A stretch of 64,000 bases of DNA from Chondrilla cf. caribensis (lineage: Eukaryota > Porifera > Demospongiae > Chondrillida > Chondrillidae), in assembly GCA_964020155.1 (NCBI GenBank), contig OZ026569.1:2162971-2226970 (forward strand). The letters are read 5' to 3'. Under the pieces are notes generated by a model. It was not told the DNA's origin, ran no database searches, and saw only the letters and a list, made by a program, of their open reading frames with translations. Below, piece after piece: positions 22,501 through 35,600 of the stretch; positions within the stretch are counted from its first letter, which is position 1, and the number at the start of each line of letters is the position of its first letter. A program made the translations under genes and the position numbers.

Positions 22501-25500
22501 GGTGATGTTTTAGGTCAAGGAAGCATGAGAGTACCAAGCTGATTGATTTGTACTTGTCTCCTTGGAGTATATCAGTTGCCTCTTCAAACGGTTCAAAGAC
22601 CTCAACTAGCTCTTTTTTCATAGGCATTCAACTGGAACTCCCTCTTGTCTACAACCTTATCTAGTACGTCAATTTCCACAAGTTGCTGCACCATCTTAAC
22701 CCTTTTCCGGTCGCATTGCGATTTTTCGCGGTACTGCTCCCAGTCGCCAGCCACTTTAGTGGTGTAAACATTTAAGTTGTTGAAACCTTCAATAAGATGC
22801 TCATTGACTGTTTATTGGTTATAAAAATGAAAATGATTCCTTTTTCTATCGGTTGGTTTCAAAGTTGTACCTCGGCGATATGAAAAGGCTTAGAAACGAT
22901 GCCTTTTATCGAACGATATTTATACGCAGGGATATATAGGAACGCAAGCCGTGTTTCATTTCCATTTGGTACGTTTAGATGATGAAAACGAAGCTTATTC
23001 GACCTAATTTATTATCTATTAAAGTATTCATGGCGTAAAAAGCTTGTTTGAGAACTATATGAAGCAGAATTCTGGCATAATTCGTTAGGTTTTTAAGATC
23101 CCGTCATTTTAGTTTGATGCGTTCCGTAACATTTTCTGTGTATTCCTACGTATAACTTCGCATATTGCAATTTTTCTTTGCTCAAAACCGACTTTCTATA
23201 AATTGTATTTGCTTCAAACTGTACAAAAACCTTTATTTAAGTCGTATAAACTATCCATGATATTCTCAATATAAAATGAAAATGTATAGTGCGCACGACC
23301 GGGAGTTACGTGAGCCACTTAAGTGGCTTGTGACCGGCAAAGGGTTAAGCTGGGAATTCCAGCATGTTCCATTTTTAGCAATAACTGTTTTACCCAATAA
23401 TTCGTCCACCTTCTCAGTCACCAGTGTTGATTTCTGACAATGGCTAACAACTTGACCTGCCTTAAGTAGAACTGCATATATACCTTATATGCAATATATA
23501 ATACTATACCCCTCATTGGGTAGAAATCTTTTCATATCCAGGGGAGCAAGGAGGAATGTAATTGCATGTAATTGTGTAATTGTGCATCGATTACACAAAC
23601 AGTTGAATGTAATCAACTACCATTACAATTACTTCAGTGGAAAAATTTCAATTACAATTAAATTACAATTACCTAGAAATGTGTAATTGATTACAACCAA
23701 TTACAATTACCAATTACCATTACCACAACACTGGTACAAAGTAACGTACATAAAATTTGTCTGGACTGTAGATGGGCTGCTTGAGTTTGGACTGGACTGT
23801 CAAACTGACACGGCAATACGTAGGACACTAACACCTTGAAAACAGCAGCAAAACATGACAATATTTGATAAAGGCTATGATAAAGCTTCATGATTGTCTA
23901 TGTTTTACAAATGTGCGGCTGATTGTACAAATGTTATACACAATCGTACAAGTGTCACACATAACTATACAATTTTGTCACATGTACATATATGTAGTTG
24001 TACAAGTGTCACACATTATTATACAATTGTCATACATATGTGTATGTAGTTGTACAATTGCCATATATAAGCAAATGTGTGTAGTTGTACAAGTATCATG
24101 TCAATGTATGTATGCAGTCGTACTAGTGTCACACATTGTAACACAATTATTACTCATACATTTGCACTGTATTATATTATATATATATAATATATATAAT
24201 ATATAGTACTCACAGCAACATCGTAGAAGCATAACCAAACTGAATTATTGGAAAAATCCTCTGGCATGAAGCTGACGGCATTCTGGGACTGGTAAGAAAA
24301 AGTTGGTAGAAATAACATAAATACTACATTAAACAGTGACTCATATTGTTTCAACAAAAATTGATCATACGCACTGTTCATTATTCAAAATAACATACGT
24401 ACATGCAGAGGTAGATGGGTGTGTGTCTGGGACTAAATAATGCTCAAAACATGGTGGTATATCACCGTGGCAACAAATACAGGTTCTCGCACCATTGTGC
24501 CGACAAGTACATAAAACAGTGTTAATCAGTTTATATCGACTGTCACAAAGGTACACAGGCGCATGCAGGGGAAGAGTTCTTTGCTGAGTAGTCAAAACAA
24601 GTAAAAACGCAAATAACATGACATGGGGATGTTCAGGAACTTCCTCTTGCTGCTGCTCTGAAATGGATCCAATATCCCAGCAAAGGATTGTGTGGAGAGG
24701 ATTATTAACTAAATTCAAGTTTCCATTTACAATTCACATACTATTTTTCAGTTGGATTTGTGAAATCAGAACTGTGAAATTCCACTATCACCAATGGTGC
24801 TACAGGTTGAAAACAAAATGAATTCCCGGAATTAAATCTATGAGATGGCTGTTTTTGAATGAAATCACAAAATTTCTCCAGCACGAAATCCCCATAATAC
24901 AGAATATTCAAAATCATGCGGATAATATTATAGTAATCTCACTCCATTCACTGCTTTCGAAACATTAACACATCCATATGAAGGATTCTGTGCGTCTACC
25001 ACCAATGAGATATTCACAATAGCATCAACAGGTCCTGTTGCAGTAGTGCATAATAAAAGGGTCAGTTTTATGTCCAGCTGGTAAATATGTACATACGAAC
25101 AACCATGTCAATGAATACAGTCGGAAAACTTGGATATCATGCAATGATCACATAGGACTTGTTATATACAGTACATGTACAGTAGAACTGTGGTTACTTT
25201 CAGTTGCTGCAGTATGGATGTGAACAACACTTATCAGCTCACCTTCATATTGCCATGATACAGTAACATTGGGTGATTTATCTTTGAGCTCAGTAAAGAC
25301 AACTGCTAAGTTGCTAGGCGGATTTGGATCTAAATTACAGTCAAAACAACACTCTTACATCACCATGGCAACTAATACAGACTCTTATAGCAGTGTGGTG
25401 ACAAGTACTTGAAACACTGCTAATAAATTTTAGATGTGCACTTTCACAAAGGAACATACATGGAGGGAAGAAAGAAGCTATTGCTGAGTAGTCAGACATT

Positions 25501-28237
25501 CCGCATTCGTTGATGACAGCCAAAGAGACATTGTAACAATCTGTCACTTTTAAATCTAGTTCATTCCTTGCACCTGCATACTGTATGGATACATATTGAT
25601 AGACATAAGTATTGATGCAATAGGTAGATATACACCAGTGTTGTGGTAATGGTAATTGGTAATTGTAATTGGCTGTAATCAATTACACATTTCTAGGTAA
25701 TTGTAATTTAATTGTAATTGAGGTTTTTTCACTGAAGTAATTGTAATGGTAATTGATTACATTCAACTGTTTGTGTAATCGATGCACAATTACACAATTA
25801 CATGCAATTACATTCCTCCTTGCTTCCCTGGATATGAAAAGATTTCTACTCACTGAGGGATATAGTATTATATATTGTATTAAGGTATATATGCAGTTCT
25901 ATGTAAGGCAGGTCAAGTTGTTAGCCGTTGTTGGGGATCAACTCTGGCGATTGAGAAGGTGGAAGAATTATTGGGTAAAACAGTAATTGCTAAGAATGAA
26001 ACATGCTAGAATTCCCAGCTGAAGGTGGTGCAGCAACTTGTGGAAATTGATGTAGATAAGATTGTGGATAAGAGGGAGTTCCAGTTGAATTGAGAGAACC
26101 CCTTGAGTATTGGCAATTAAAAGCCACTGAATACCCTTTGCTTGCTAAGCTAGCAAGTACGGTGTTCACTGTGCCTGCAACAGCTGCACTGGTGGAACGT
26201 GTTTCAAGTCAGGCTAGAAAAATTTTAAATCCACTAAGATGTCGCATGCTACTTAGAAACATTACTATTTATGAAAATTAACTCTCATTTTATGTAACTA
26301 CTATGTAATTGCAATTGTAATTGCTTAAAGTAGATGTAATGGTAATTGATTACTTGAATCTATAGAGTAATGGTAATGGTAATGGGTTCTTGAATTAGCC
26401 AAGCAATTGTAATCGTAATTGATTACTTGTGAGCTGTAATTGCCACAACACTGAAATACACATGTATGTACATCAACAAACACACGTATCAATGTGTATG
26501 AGTAAGCAGGCATAAGCAACAGAACATGAACTCACAAATAGCTGATAGTTCACCACTTGTGAAGATAAGTGAACAGACTTGACCAATATCACTTGTGTGT
26601 CATTGCTAGAAACTTCACTGTTCTGCTCAGTGAGGGATAAAGGGATTCCTTTGTCTAAGACATCTGTGTTGAAGGGTAACAAGAGGATTCCATTCTCAAT
26701 AGACAAATTGGGAGACTCTGATGGGGTATCGGGTGTGGAGCAGGAGTTGTAGCTAAGGAGGGGACAATCCACTGGAAGCTAAATTGAAAATGAAGGAGGC
26801 TCGGTCCATATAAATGCAATATATAAGAAATGTGATATCAACACATGAAGAAATGGAAAATGACGTAGGTGAGTGGTTGTCCATACAGCCTGCACTTTGT
26901 GGTCATTAGTGTTTGCTAACACAATGGTTATTATACTCTCCATGTGCTGAGACACATTGTTCATCAAACTGCGCTTGTTTCTTGTCAGATGTGTCAGACG
27001 AACCAGGTGTTGGAAGCATCATGGGGGATCCTCCACCACTCAATGAAGGTAAATCATGAGTGTTGGGTGCATGTAGGTCTTGGGACCAGGTGTCGAATAA
27101 ACCATGTGTTACCATACATACTACAGTGTACTTTGCACAGGCGAAAATGTAGCCACAATCAACTTTGGCCGGAACGACCGGTGACATCATAGTACATATC
27201 CACATCCCACCAAACTCTATTACATAACAAATTACGACTACACACGGCATTACAGTACAATGATATTATATTACCCATCTCCGACATACAGTCTGTATTA
27301 TACAGAGAATGATACACAACACAAACATGGTACAATACTATACTATAATTTGAAGAACTCACCGTACTATTGGCTGTGTCACCAGGAGAATGAACACAGC
27401 ACCTGCTTATGCAAGACTCCTTTTCCAAGTCGGTATTTAATTCCTGTAATCGATGTCAAATAAATTGAAAATGACCACAAATCAAACTGTTCAGGTGGAG
27501 TGGAAGTGCTTCCCATCAATAATATAATATAGCTTGGTTCAAGTTACATGCCCATCAATATATAACTATCTATGAACAAATCGGTGAGTATGAATGTGAG
27601 CTGGATCAATCCGTCCTACATTACTTCGTGACTGACATAACAGTCAATGTACTAGGTCAGTTTGGTCTATGTCAAGGCAGTTTCATAATGTCATCTCTAT
27701 TTCATTCAGTGGTATCATACGTGGTGGCATGTGGCTTTAATGATCATTATTATAGCTACCACAGGAAGGTGGGTGGAGATGGCTCAAGTCATGAATCCAC
27801 TACATTATGGGGTCCACTGTACTGCCTTCAGGCGTAAACAACAGGCCGAACTTGCAACAAGTAAAATTAATAGTATACGTAACGGCTATTATTGCTTCTC
27901 GTTATTACTATACAAGATAATGTAAGATTAAATACTCCAATCAAAATATTCTCTACTTGAACTGAGTATATAGCCAAATATAGATACAAAACATAGCATT
28001 ATAGATCGACGCGTGTAGTCTATATAGAGAACGTATAATATTCATGATCAGAGACGACAAACAGCTAGGTAAAGGCACACTCAAATGCATGAGACTTACT
28101 GCAGCTGAACAACGTCCTCGACAAACAAGCTCACTAAAATCGACTCCCAAACTGAGACACGATATAAAAACTACGAATAGAGATAAAATACACAGAACAG
28201 AGCCGTGATAGCCTCCCATTCTCAACCTCGAATCCAC
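16525..28237 (-). CDS. FN3-type receptor tyrosine kinase, tandem copy B (A/C hybrid)
   Basis: Exons as in copy A: 28100-28237, 27363-27443, about 26914-27214 (unsure), 26536-26771, 25460-25580, 25243-25329, 24943-25034, an unsure exon, 24214-24288, 23750-23827, 21924-22105, 21778-21849, 21560-21656, 21386-21433, 21143-21221, 20882-21051, 20666-20789, 20382-20563, 19222-19483, 18431-18621, 18141-18203, 17597-17776, 16942-17159, 16822-16862, 16525-16742. The receptor half is nearly identical to A, including both hAT insertions. The kinase half (16525-19483) is nearly identical to C: it shares the six extra residues RNSLSL in 17597-17776 and DEGEPDSD in 18141-18203. All kinase motifs ([29 protein letters not shown]) are intact. 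Expected role: plasma-membrane receptor with A-type ligand binding and C-type signalling. Confidence 0.85.
19544..19763. mobile_element. Tc1/mariner- or pogo-like MITE in RTK B, containing the hybrid junction
   Basis: Same insertion as 5248-5467. Up to about 19665 its variants match C (CCGTGTCCCGGTAC); from about 19747 they match A (CCATAATGGAGAGG, against CCATACTAGAGAGG in C). The switch therefore falls inside the element. Confidence 0.6.
20108..20361. repeat. 18-bp minisatellite in RTK B intron
   Basis: The unit array is identical to 5812-6065 of copy A, as expected from the recent duplication. Confidence 0.9.
22171..23733 (-). mobile_element. hAT transposon relic in RTK B
   Basis: The counterpart of 7875-9869, with the same ends and GTACAAAG duplication (22163-22170). 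It contains the piggyBac-like element (TTAA at 22696-22699 and 23345-23348) but not the 421-bp MITE. The transposase fragment is at 22343-22627. Confidence 0.92.
25636..26453 (+). mobile_element. Second hAT relic in RTK B, with hATC domain
   Basis: Counterpart of 11772-12589. The hATC-coding stretch is at 26090-26281. It shares the mutated left flank with A, so it was duplicated with the gene rather than inserted again. Confidence 0.92.
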
Positions 28238-28448
28238 CGAAATGCCATGTGGTCCACTGGACGTGCTTCAAATACGGAAATGGCGTATGTGTTCGTCCAT
28301 AGGAGTATCTATGGTTCGTCCGGCTTGCGTCAGCGACTCAAATTTTATTTAACCATCAGCTTTTTTTCCAGAATTATTATTATAATAGAAGCACACATGC
28401 ATAATACAGAAGAAATCGTATAATATCTATTGGAATATGTTTTAAATA

Positions 28449-30000
28449 TAATATTGGTGGTATATCACCGTGGCAACAAATACAGGTTCTCGCACCGTTG
28501 TGCCGACAAGTACTGTCACGAAAAATATGGTCCGCTGCCAAAAACAGTCCCGGGGACCGGAAATAGCGGCAAAACCAGTCCGTGCGGACTGGTTTTCGAC
28601 GTCCTAAATGGTCCGCTTGTGCCTAAACCTAACCTAAACCATAACCCTAACCCTAAACCCTAACCCTAACCTTAATCCTAACCCAAATCCTAACCTTAAC
28701 CATTTTTGATGGTATATGGGAGACCAAATATGGTGCCGAAAAAAGTCCGGGGGACCACTCTAGGTGGGGACCACTTTTCGTATGACAGTACATAAAACAG
28801 TGTTAATCAGTTTATATCGACTGTCACAAAGGTACACAGGCGCATGCAGGGGAAGAGTTCTTTGCTGAGTAGTCAAAACAAGTAAAAACGCAAATAACAT
28901 GACATGGGGATGTTCAGGAACTTCCTCTTGCTGCTGCTCTAAAATGGATCCAATATCCCAGCAAAGGATTGTGTGGAGAGGATTATTAACTAAATTCAAG
29001 TTTCCATTTACAATTCACATACTATTTTTCAGTTGGATTTGTGAAATCAGAACTGTGAAATTCCACTATCACCAATGGTGCTACAGGTTGAAAACAAAAT
29101 GAATTCCCGGAATTAAATCTATGAGATGGCTGTTTTTGAATGAAATCACAAAATTTCTCCTGCACGAAATCCCCATAATACAGAATATTCAAAATCATAC
29201 GGATAATATTATAGTAATCTCACTCCATTCACTGCTTTCGAAACATTAACACATCCATATGAAGGATTCTGTGCGTCTACCACCAATGAGATATTCACAA
29301 TAGCATCAACAGGTCCTGTTGCAGTAGTACATAATAAAAGGGTCAGTTTTATGTCCAGCTGGTAAATATGTACATACGAACAACCATGTCAATAAATACA
29401 GTCGGAAAACTTGGATATCATGCAATGATCACATAGGACTTGTTATATACAGTACATGTACAGTAGAACTGTGGTTACTTTCAGTTGCTGCAGTATGGAT
29501 GTGAACAACACTTATCAGCTCACCTTCATATTGCCATGATACAGTAACATTGGGTGATTTATCTTTGAGCTCAGTAAAGACAACTGCTAAGTTGCTAGGC
29601 AGATTTGGATCTAAATTACAGTCAAAACAACACTCTTACATCACCATGGCAACTAATACAGACTCTTATAGCAGTGTGGTGACAAGTACATGAAACACTG
29701 CTAATCGATTTTAGATGTACGCTTTCACAAAGGAACATACATGGAGGGAAGAAAGAAGCTACTGCTGAGTAGTCAGACATTCCGCATTCGTTGATGACAG
29801 CCAAAGAGACATTGTAACAATCTGTCACTTTTAAATCTAGTTCATTCCTTGCACCTGCATACTGTATGGATACATATTGATAGACATAAGGTAGGAATAC
29901 ACATGTACGTACATCAACAAACACATATATCAATGTGTATGAATAAGCAGGCATAAACAACAGAACATGAACTCACAAATAGCTGGTAGTTCACCACTTA
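28449..30000 (-). pseudogene. Partial RTK gene fragment between copies B and C
   Basis: Essentially identical to 14585-16136 at a constant offset of 13,864 bp. It includes the telomere-like MITE (28514-28787) and ends at the same junction with RTK 3' flanking sequence. It was carried along in the tandem duplication. Confidence 0.8.
28514..28787. mobile_element. MITE with internal telomere-like repeats (second copy)
   Basis: Identical in structure to 14650-14923, with GTAC flanks. Duplicated with the surrounding fragment. Confidence 0.8.
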
Positions 30001-30388
30001 ATTACTGCAATATTGTCACACATGCACATGCATGCTAAGTATAAGAATAATATTATATGTACACATAAGTTTGTGAGGTCAACTAGTGAACTGTATTCCC
30101 AGCAATAGTATTCAATTGGATCCTTCAGGACAAACCAATCCTGCAAAGACATTTGCTGAAAGAGTATTATTTTATCTTAACTTGTGATTCACTTGAGCTC
30201 CAATAATTAACTCAGATGATTATCAATAATATAATAATATGGTAAGTTGATATGTGATTGAAGTGTATAAAAACTGCCAATAATACGCTATGTATAGTAT
30301 TCATAACATAAGTTATAGGATAAAATTGTGATGAAAAGAAATCATATTGTTGTAATGATCGCCTGTATACATCGCGGCAGCAAGATAA
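30001..30388. other. 3' flank of RTK copy C
   Basis: Near-identical to 16137-16524. No exon is seen. Confidence 0.55.
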
Positions 30389-32578
30389 TCATTCTGGTTG
30401 AATGTATGGGTACAGATCATACATGAATCCCTCCAATGTTTTCTTCAGTACACTAAACTGTGGCCTGTCTTTACGGCTCAACTTCCAACAACTCAACATT
30501 AAATTGTATACTTTCTCATCACATTTTTCAGGGCACTCCAAATAATTGCCTGCCTTTACTGCAGCCAAGACATCAGAATCAGACGAAGTGGGATAAGGAA
30601 ATTTACCTGTGAAATAGAAATCATTGTAAATAGACAGGATACAGGCAAAGGCTTCACTGCAGTTAATGTTTCAACATTACCACACCTTGACTGAAGAGCT
30701 CCCACAAGGTGACACCAAACGACCATCTATATGGAAAACAACAAGGATATGATACAGTAAGTATACAGCAAATCTGCACAATACCCTGTCGTTACAACAA
30801 CATACACATCTGAAGCTTCACTGAATAAATTATCCTCAAATGCTTCTGGAGCCATCCACCGCAATGGTTTACTGTCTGTAGGCAACTCAGCAACAACCTC
30901 AGTATTACCATCCAGGAAGCATGCAAAACCAAAGTCAGATATCTTGACAATTCCACTGGCACTCAAGAGCAAATTCCGACAGGCAAGATCTCGGTGCAAT
31001 ACCCCAAAAGACTGCAGGTAGTCCTAAAGTATAATGAAATGGGGGAGAACCCATATGAGATCAATCCTTACATATCATGCGACATAACATGGTTGTACAT
31101 ACAACAAATAGCAGTAATATACTGTACACTACAATTTGATATCCAATACTTGTTACTTTTGGGGCAACAGATATGTATTACGTTATAGAGATTGTCAGAG
31201 TGAACTAGCTACCATAACTATGCATAGTTATAAGTATACATCTATAGTAATTCTCTAGTATGGACTAGAATAAAGGATACAGGTAAATACCAATGAACAC
31301 CAGTGAATACATTCAAAAATGTTATCATACGTGAACACAAGTGAATATACATGTGCTGGTGAAAGAGGTGAAGTAAGATGGATACAGGTCAATACAAGTG
31401 AGCAAGGGGGAATAGTTGTGAACACGATTACACAGGTGAACGTAGTTAGCATGTGCTTACCATTCCACGGTTCACTTGGATGGCAAACTTCAACAGCTGG
31501 CTGGGCTTGATAGCAATTTCAAATGGCAAAGATAATGAATTTCTTGGAAGGCTGTAACTTCTGAGGTGTATGTATGAGTCAATGCTTTTAGCTCTGTCCC
31601 TTTGGAATTCAACCAACGTCCTCTGAGACTGTCTCCTCAGCTGAATTGATGGAATTACAATTCATGTATTATTATGTATACAATACATGTAGGAGCATGT
31701 ACGTACATATATAAGTTACTGTATGTGCTGTATGTATGTACATTATGAACGTACATACGTATATACATACATATGCTACATATATAATACATATACCGTA
31801 TAACCAGAAATATTGGCGGAAAGAATATTTGGCGGTTTGTCAAATGTACATTATACTTTACATCATGTGTATATATCAACATATTGTATATATTAGGGGT
31901 TAACCGTATATTACTTACGTACATATGTATGCATGTATGTATGTATGTATGAATGTATGTATGTACTGTATGTAAACTTAACTTTACCATAAACTTAACC
32001 TTACCATGTTCTGTGGATGCATGGGAGATATCATCGCTATCATGTCAGAATCAGGCTCTCCTTCATCCTAGTGAACAAAATTGACAACACAGTGCAATTT
32101 GCGTAAACAAAATCAACAACACAATACAATTTGCATAAACAAAATCGACAACACAATGGACTTTGCATAAACAGAATCAACAACACAATGTGTAAAAACA
32201 GTCAACAACCCGGTTAGTGAATTTCGTGTCAGAATCCACTGATATCTGATGCTATAACTCACAGCCAGGGAGGAGGACTTTAGAATATCCAGCAAATTCC
32301 CACAAGGTACCAGTTCCATGGCTATCATTGGTGGAGCATGTTCAAGTTGTAAACCAACAAGGTGAACCACATAAGGACAACTTTGAGTGGAGAGTGTCTT
32401 CAAGATTTCAGCTTCATTCAGGAAAGCCTCCATCTCCACCTCACTGGCATTACCTACAGTACGTATAAACCGTCAAGTGGAAAAAAATTGTATCTACCAC
32501 ATATTGTGTAAAATTATATATTCTTATTATAAGGAATTATTGTGTGAAATGTACACTATTAACATATTATTATTACAT

Positions 32579-32609
<31 letters not shown>

Positions 32610-35600
32610 GAGTCCATACACTATAGTGCAGTACAGTGTCTTCCATATACGTATGGTAGTATTACTAATTTTCAATTACATTAAGTATTACAGTATATGG
32701 TGAGGTACGTATTTTTTCTTATATAGTAAACTGTTCGGCATATGTACGAAAACCTCATTATAAGAACAAATGTGTGTATTGTATATACACACGCGATACA
32801 TAGCATAGCCTTAAAAGAATACATTGGTACATACACTGCCCTACATAAGACACGTAGCCATAAAGTACAACAGTGAAAGGATTTGCTGTGTTATATTCTA
32901 TAAATTTGTATGAAACTACAAACATTTGCACATAATATGAATGGATTACAGCACAAAAAACGTATGATACATCACACACTCTAGTGTACATACGTATAAC
33001 ACGTGTACGCCATACATACTGTACGCATATATGTATGTATGCACGCATCACGTACCTTTGAGCAATTTCACTGCAACAGATTCTTCTGAATAATTTTTAA
33101 ATTGATCTAGTTTGGTTGGAGTCGATAGTGGTCCATGTACCAAGGAAAAATAGACAGAAGAAAAGTTTCCTTCACCAAGTAGGTGGAAGCTCTCGGAGTT
33201 GAACATATGGAGTGGAATGATCCATCTGTCAACCATTGCTGGTGGTAGTCTCTTGAAGTAAAGCTTGTAATTATCTTCCTTGGGGTTCAAGATGGTCTCT
33301 AATGAACTTGGATGTAACTACACATATAAAAGAGTACAGAATATTGTGTGTTACATTGAATCATACTACAGGAAATACAGCAGGACCTCTCTATTACCAT
33401 AGATACTTTAAACTACGTAACGTAGCTTAGAGTGTCTATGCTATTACAAACCTCTGAATTGCAGAAACCTCTATAATAAGGACACCATTCCGTGTCCCGG
33501 TACTATAGTGTATTTAATGATCTCTGAATTGAGGAAACCTCTGTAATAAGGACTAAAATTAAGGTCACAAAGTGTCCATACTAGAGAGGTTCCACTGTAA
33601 TGGTATTTTCATTGCAGTGTCCCTATCAGACATAATATGGTGTGTTCAGACATTTATAGTACAAACAAACTATTGAATAAACATATGAGGATTCTTTAGA
33701 TGGTCCAGCATGAGTAGACTGCACACGTACATACAGTACAAGTACCACGGAGTAAACCCTAGTGTATACATCACACAACAGGTGGTATTATGATATGTGA
33801 TATGTTTGTACTGTATATACAAAGGTCGTGACCTGTGAAAATTACTATACTATGGGATATTAGGGCTAACCAATGAACTTTGTGATCGCTGGAAATTTTA
33901 GTGTTACGTGATAAACAGTAGCAACACATTGTACGGTAGTGTCACAGTACAGGGTAGTGTCACATTGTACGGTAGTGTCACATTGTACGGTAGTGTCACA
34001 TTGTACGGTAGTGTCACATTGTACGGTAGTGTCACATTGTACGGTAGTGTCACAGTACAGGGTAGTGTCACAGTACAGGGTAGTGCCACAGTGCATGACA
34101 TACAATACGTACGTCAGAGTACTTTGTTAACTGCAGTCTAGTTCGCCTCAGATGCCAAAAGAAAATGATGGTAACAATGAAAACCAACGCAATTCCAAGG
34201 ATGACAAGTGGAACCACCACTCCAGCTACAATACCACCAACATTGCTGGGAACCGTTGTCAGTATGCCACGGCCATCAACATCCGTCGACTCTCCTACTT
34301 CAATGAGAGAACAGGACATGTTTCACAATGTGTATGTCTGTACATACATCAAAGAAACCACATTCACACTGCTCACTAGTAGGAGCAAGTACGTACTTGT
34401 ATAAATTATGCGAGCTGAAGGACTCCCAGTCCCAAAGGTGTTCACAGCAGTCACACTAATAGATATATTGGTTGATGTTTCTTGAAGGATTGTCATATCA
34501 AGCACATGACTATTATTGTGCTACAAAATGGAGCCAGTAATAATGGTTATGAATATTACTATAGTTATTGATAATCATAACACAAACTGCTGAATATTAA
34601 AACGTTACTCACAATTGTTGTGTTGACCTGAGAAAAATTTCCGTATTCTCCATAAACTGTGACTGTAACTACATAGCCAGTTATATTTCCATTGGTAATG
34701 TCAGGTTCCTGCCAATTTATCTGTAGGGTATTCCTATCCTTTTCTGTGACGGTAACATTCAGAACACTCGATGGAGGTTCACCTACATATGAGCGTGAAT
34801 AGCACAAAATGTAATTGATAAACCAGTAAGTATTATGTTGTAACGGTATCAACAAACAATCACATGAGCAATGCTTTGATTGAGATAAATTAACATCTGG
34901 ACATTGATGTAAATCAACCCAACTTATGGTCTCAACCACGAAACAACAGGTTTCACGTACTTATCCACTTATAATTATAACACACAGATTTGATTTATAG
35001 TACAAATTATTAATTTGATAGCTTGTGGGTATCACTACTAATACACACATATGTAGCATATACCCATCCACAATCCACGAGCAAGGACTTGCCATATTTC
35101 ATGGTTCAGTGATCACAAATTGAACTTATAATACAGTGAATTCGCACTAGGGAACTTTGCAGGTATGAGCATTAGGTGAGTAATGTACGTATCTACTAAC
35201 GAAAGTATAATAGTATAGTATGGTAATTTGCTAGAATTCGTGATGTAATTAAAAATGTGTCAGATTGTCGAGCTTGGTGGATTATTGAAATCCTTTACTA
35301 TGTGCACAAGTAAATTTGTGTGCAGAAGATGTAGAGTTGGATTTAGCAGGAGAAGTGATAATGAACTTATAAAGACATATTATAAAAATTCATTGTACTC
35401 TTTTGGTTCCATAAGTCATCAATTTACATATTATTTTTCCACAACCTAGGCTGATTCAAATTAAACTGTGTAGCTTATTTTCATCACCATTGAGAATTGG
35501 ACAACCCTGTTTATCATCCTGGGATTAAGAGCTTAACACAGTTCAATTCATGCACGTACGTAACACCTTAGACTCACCATTAGCCTCTAGTTTGTCTGTC

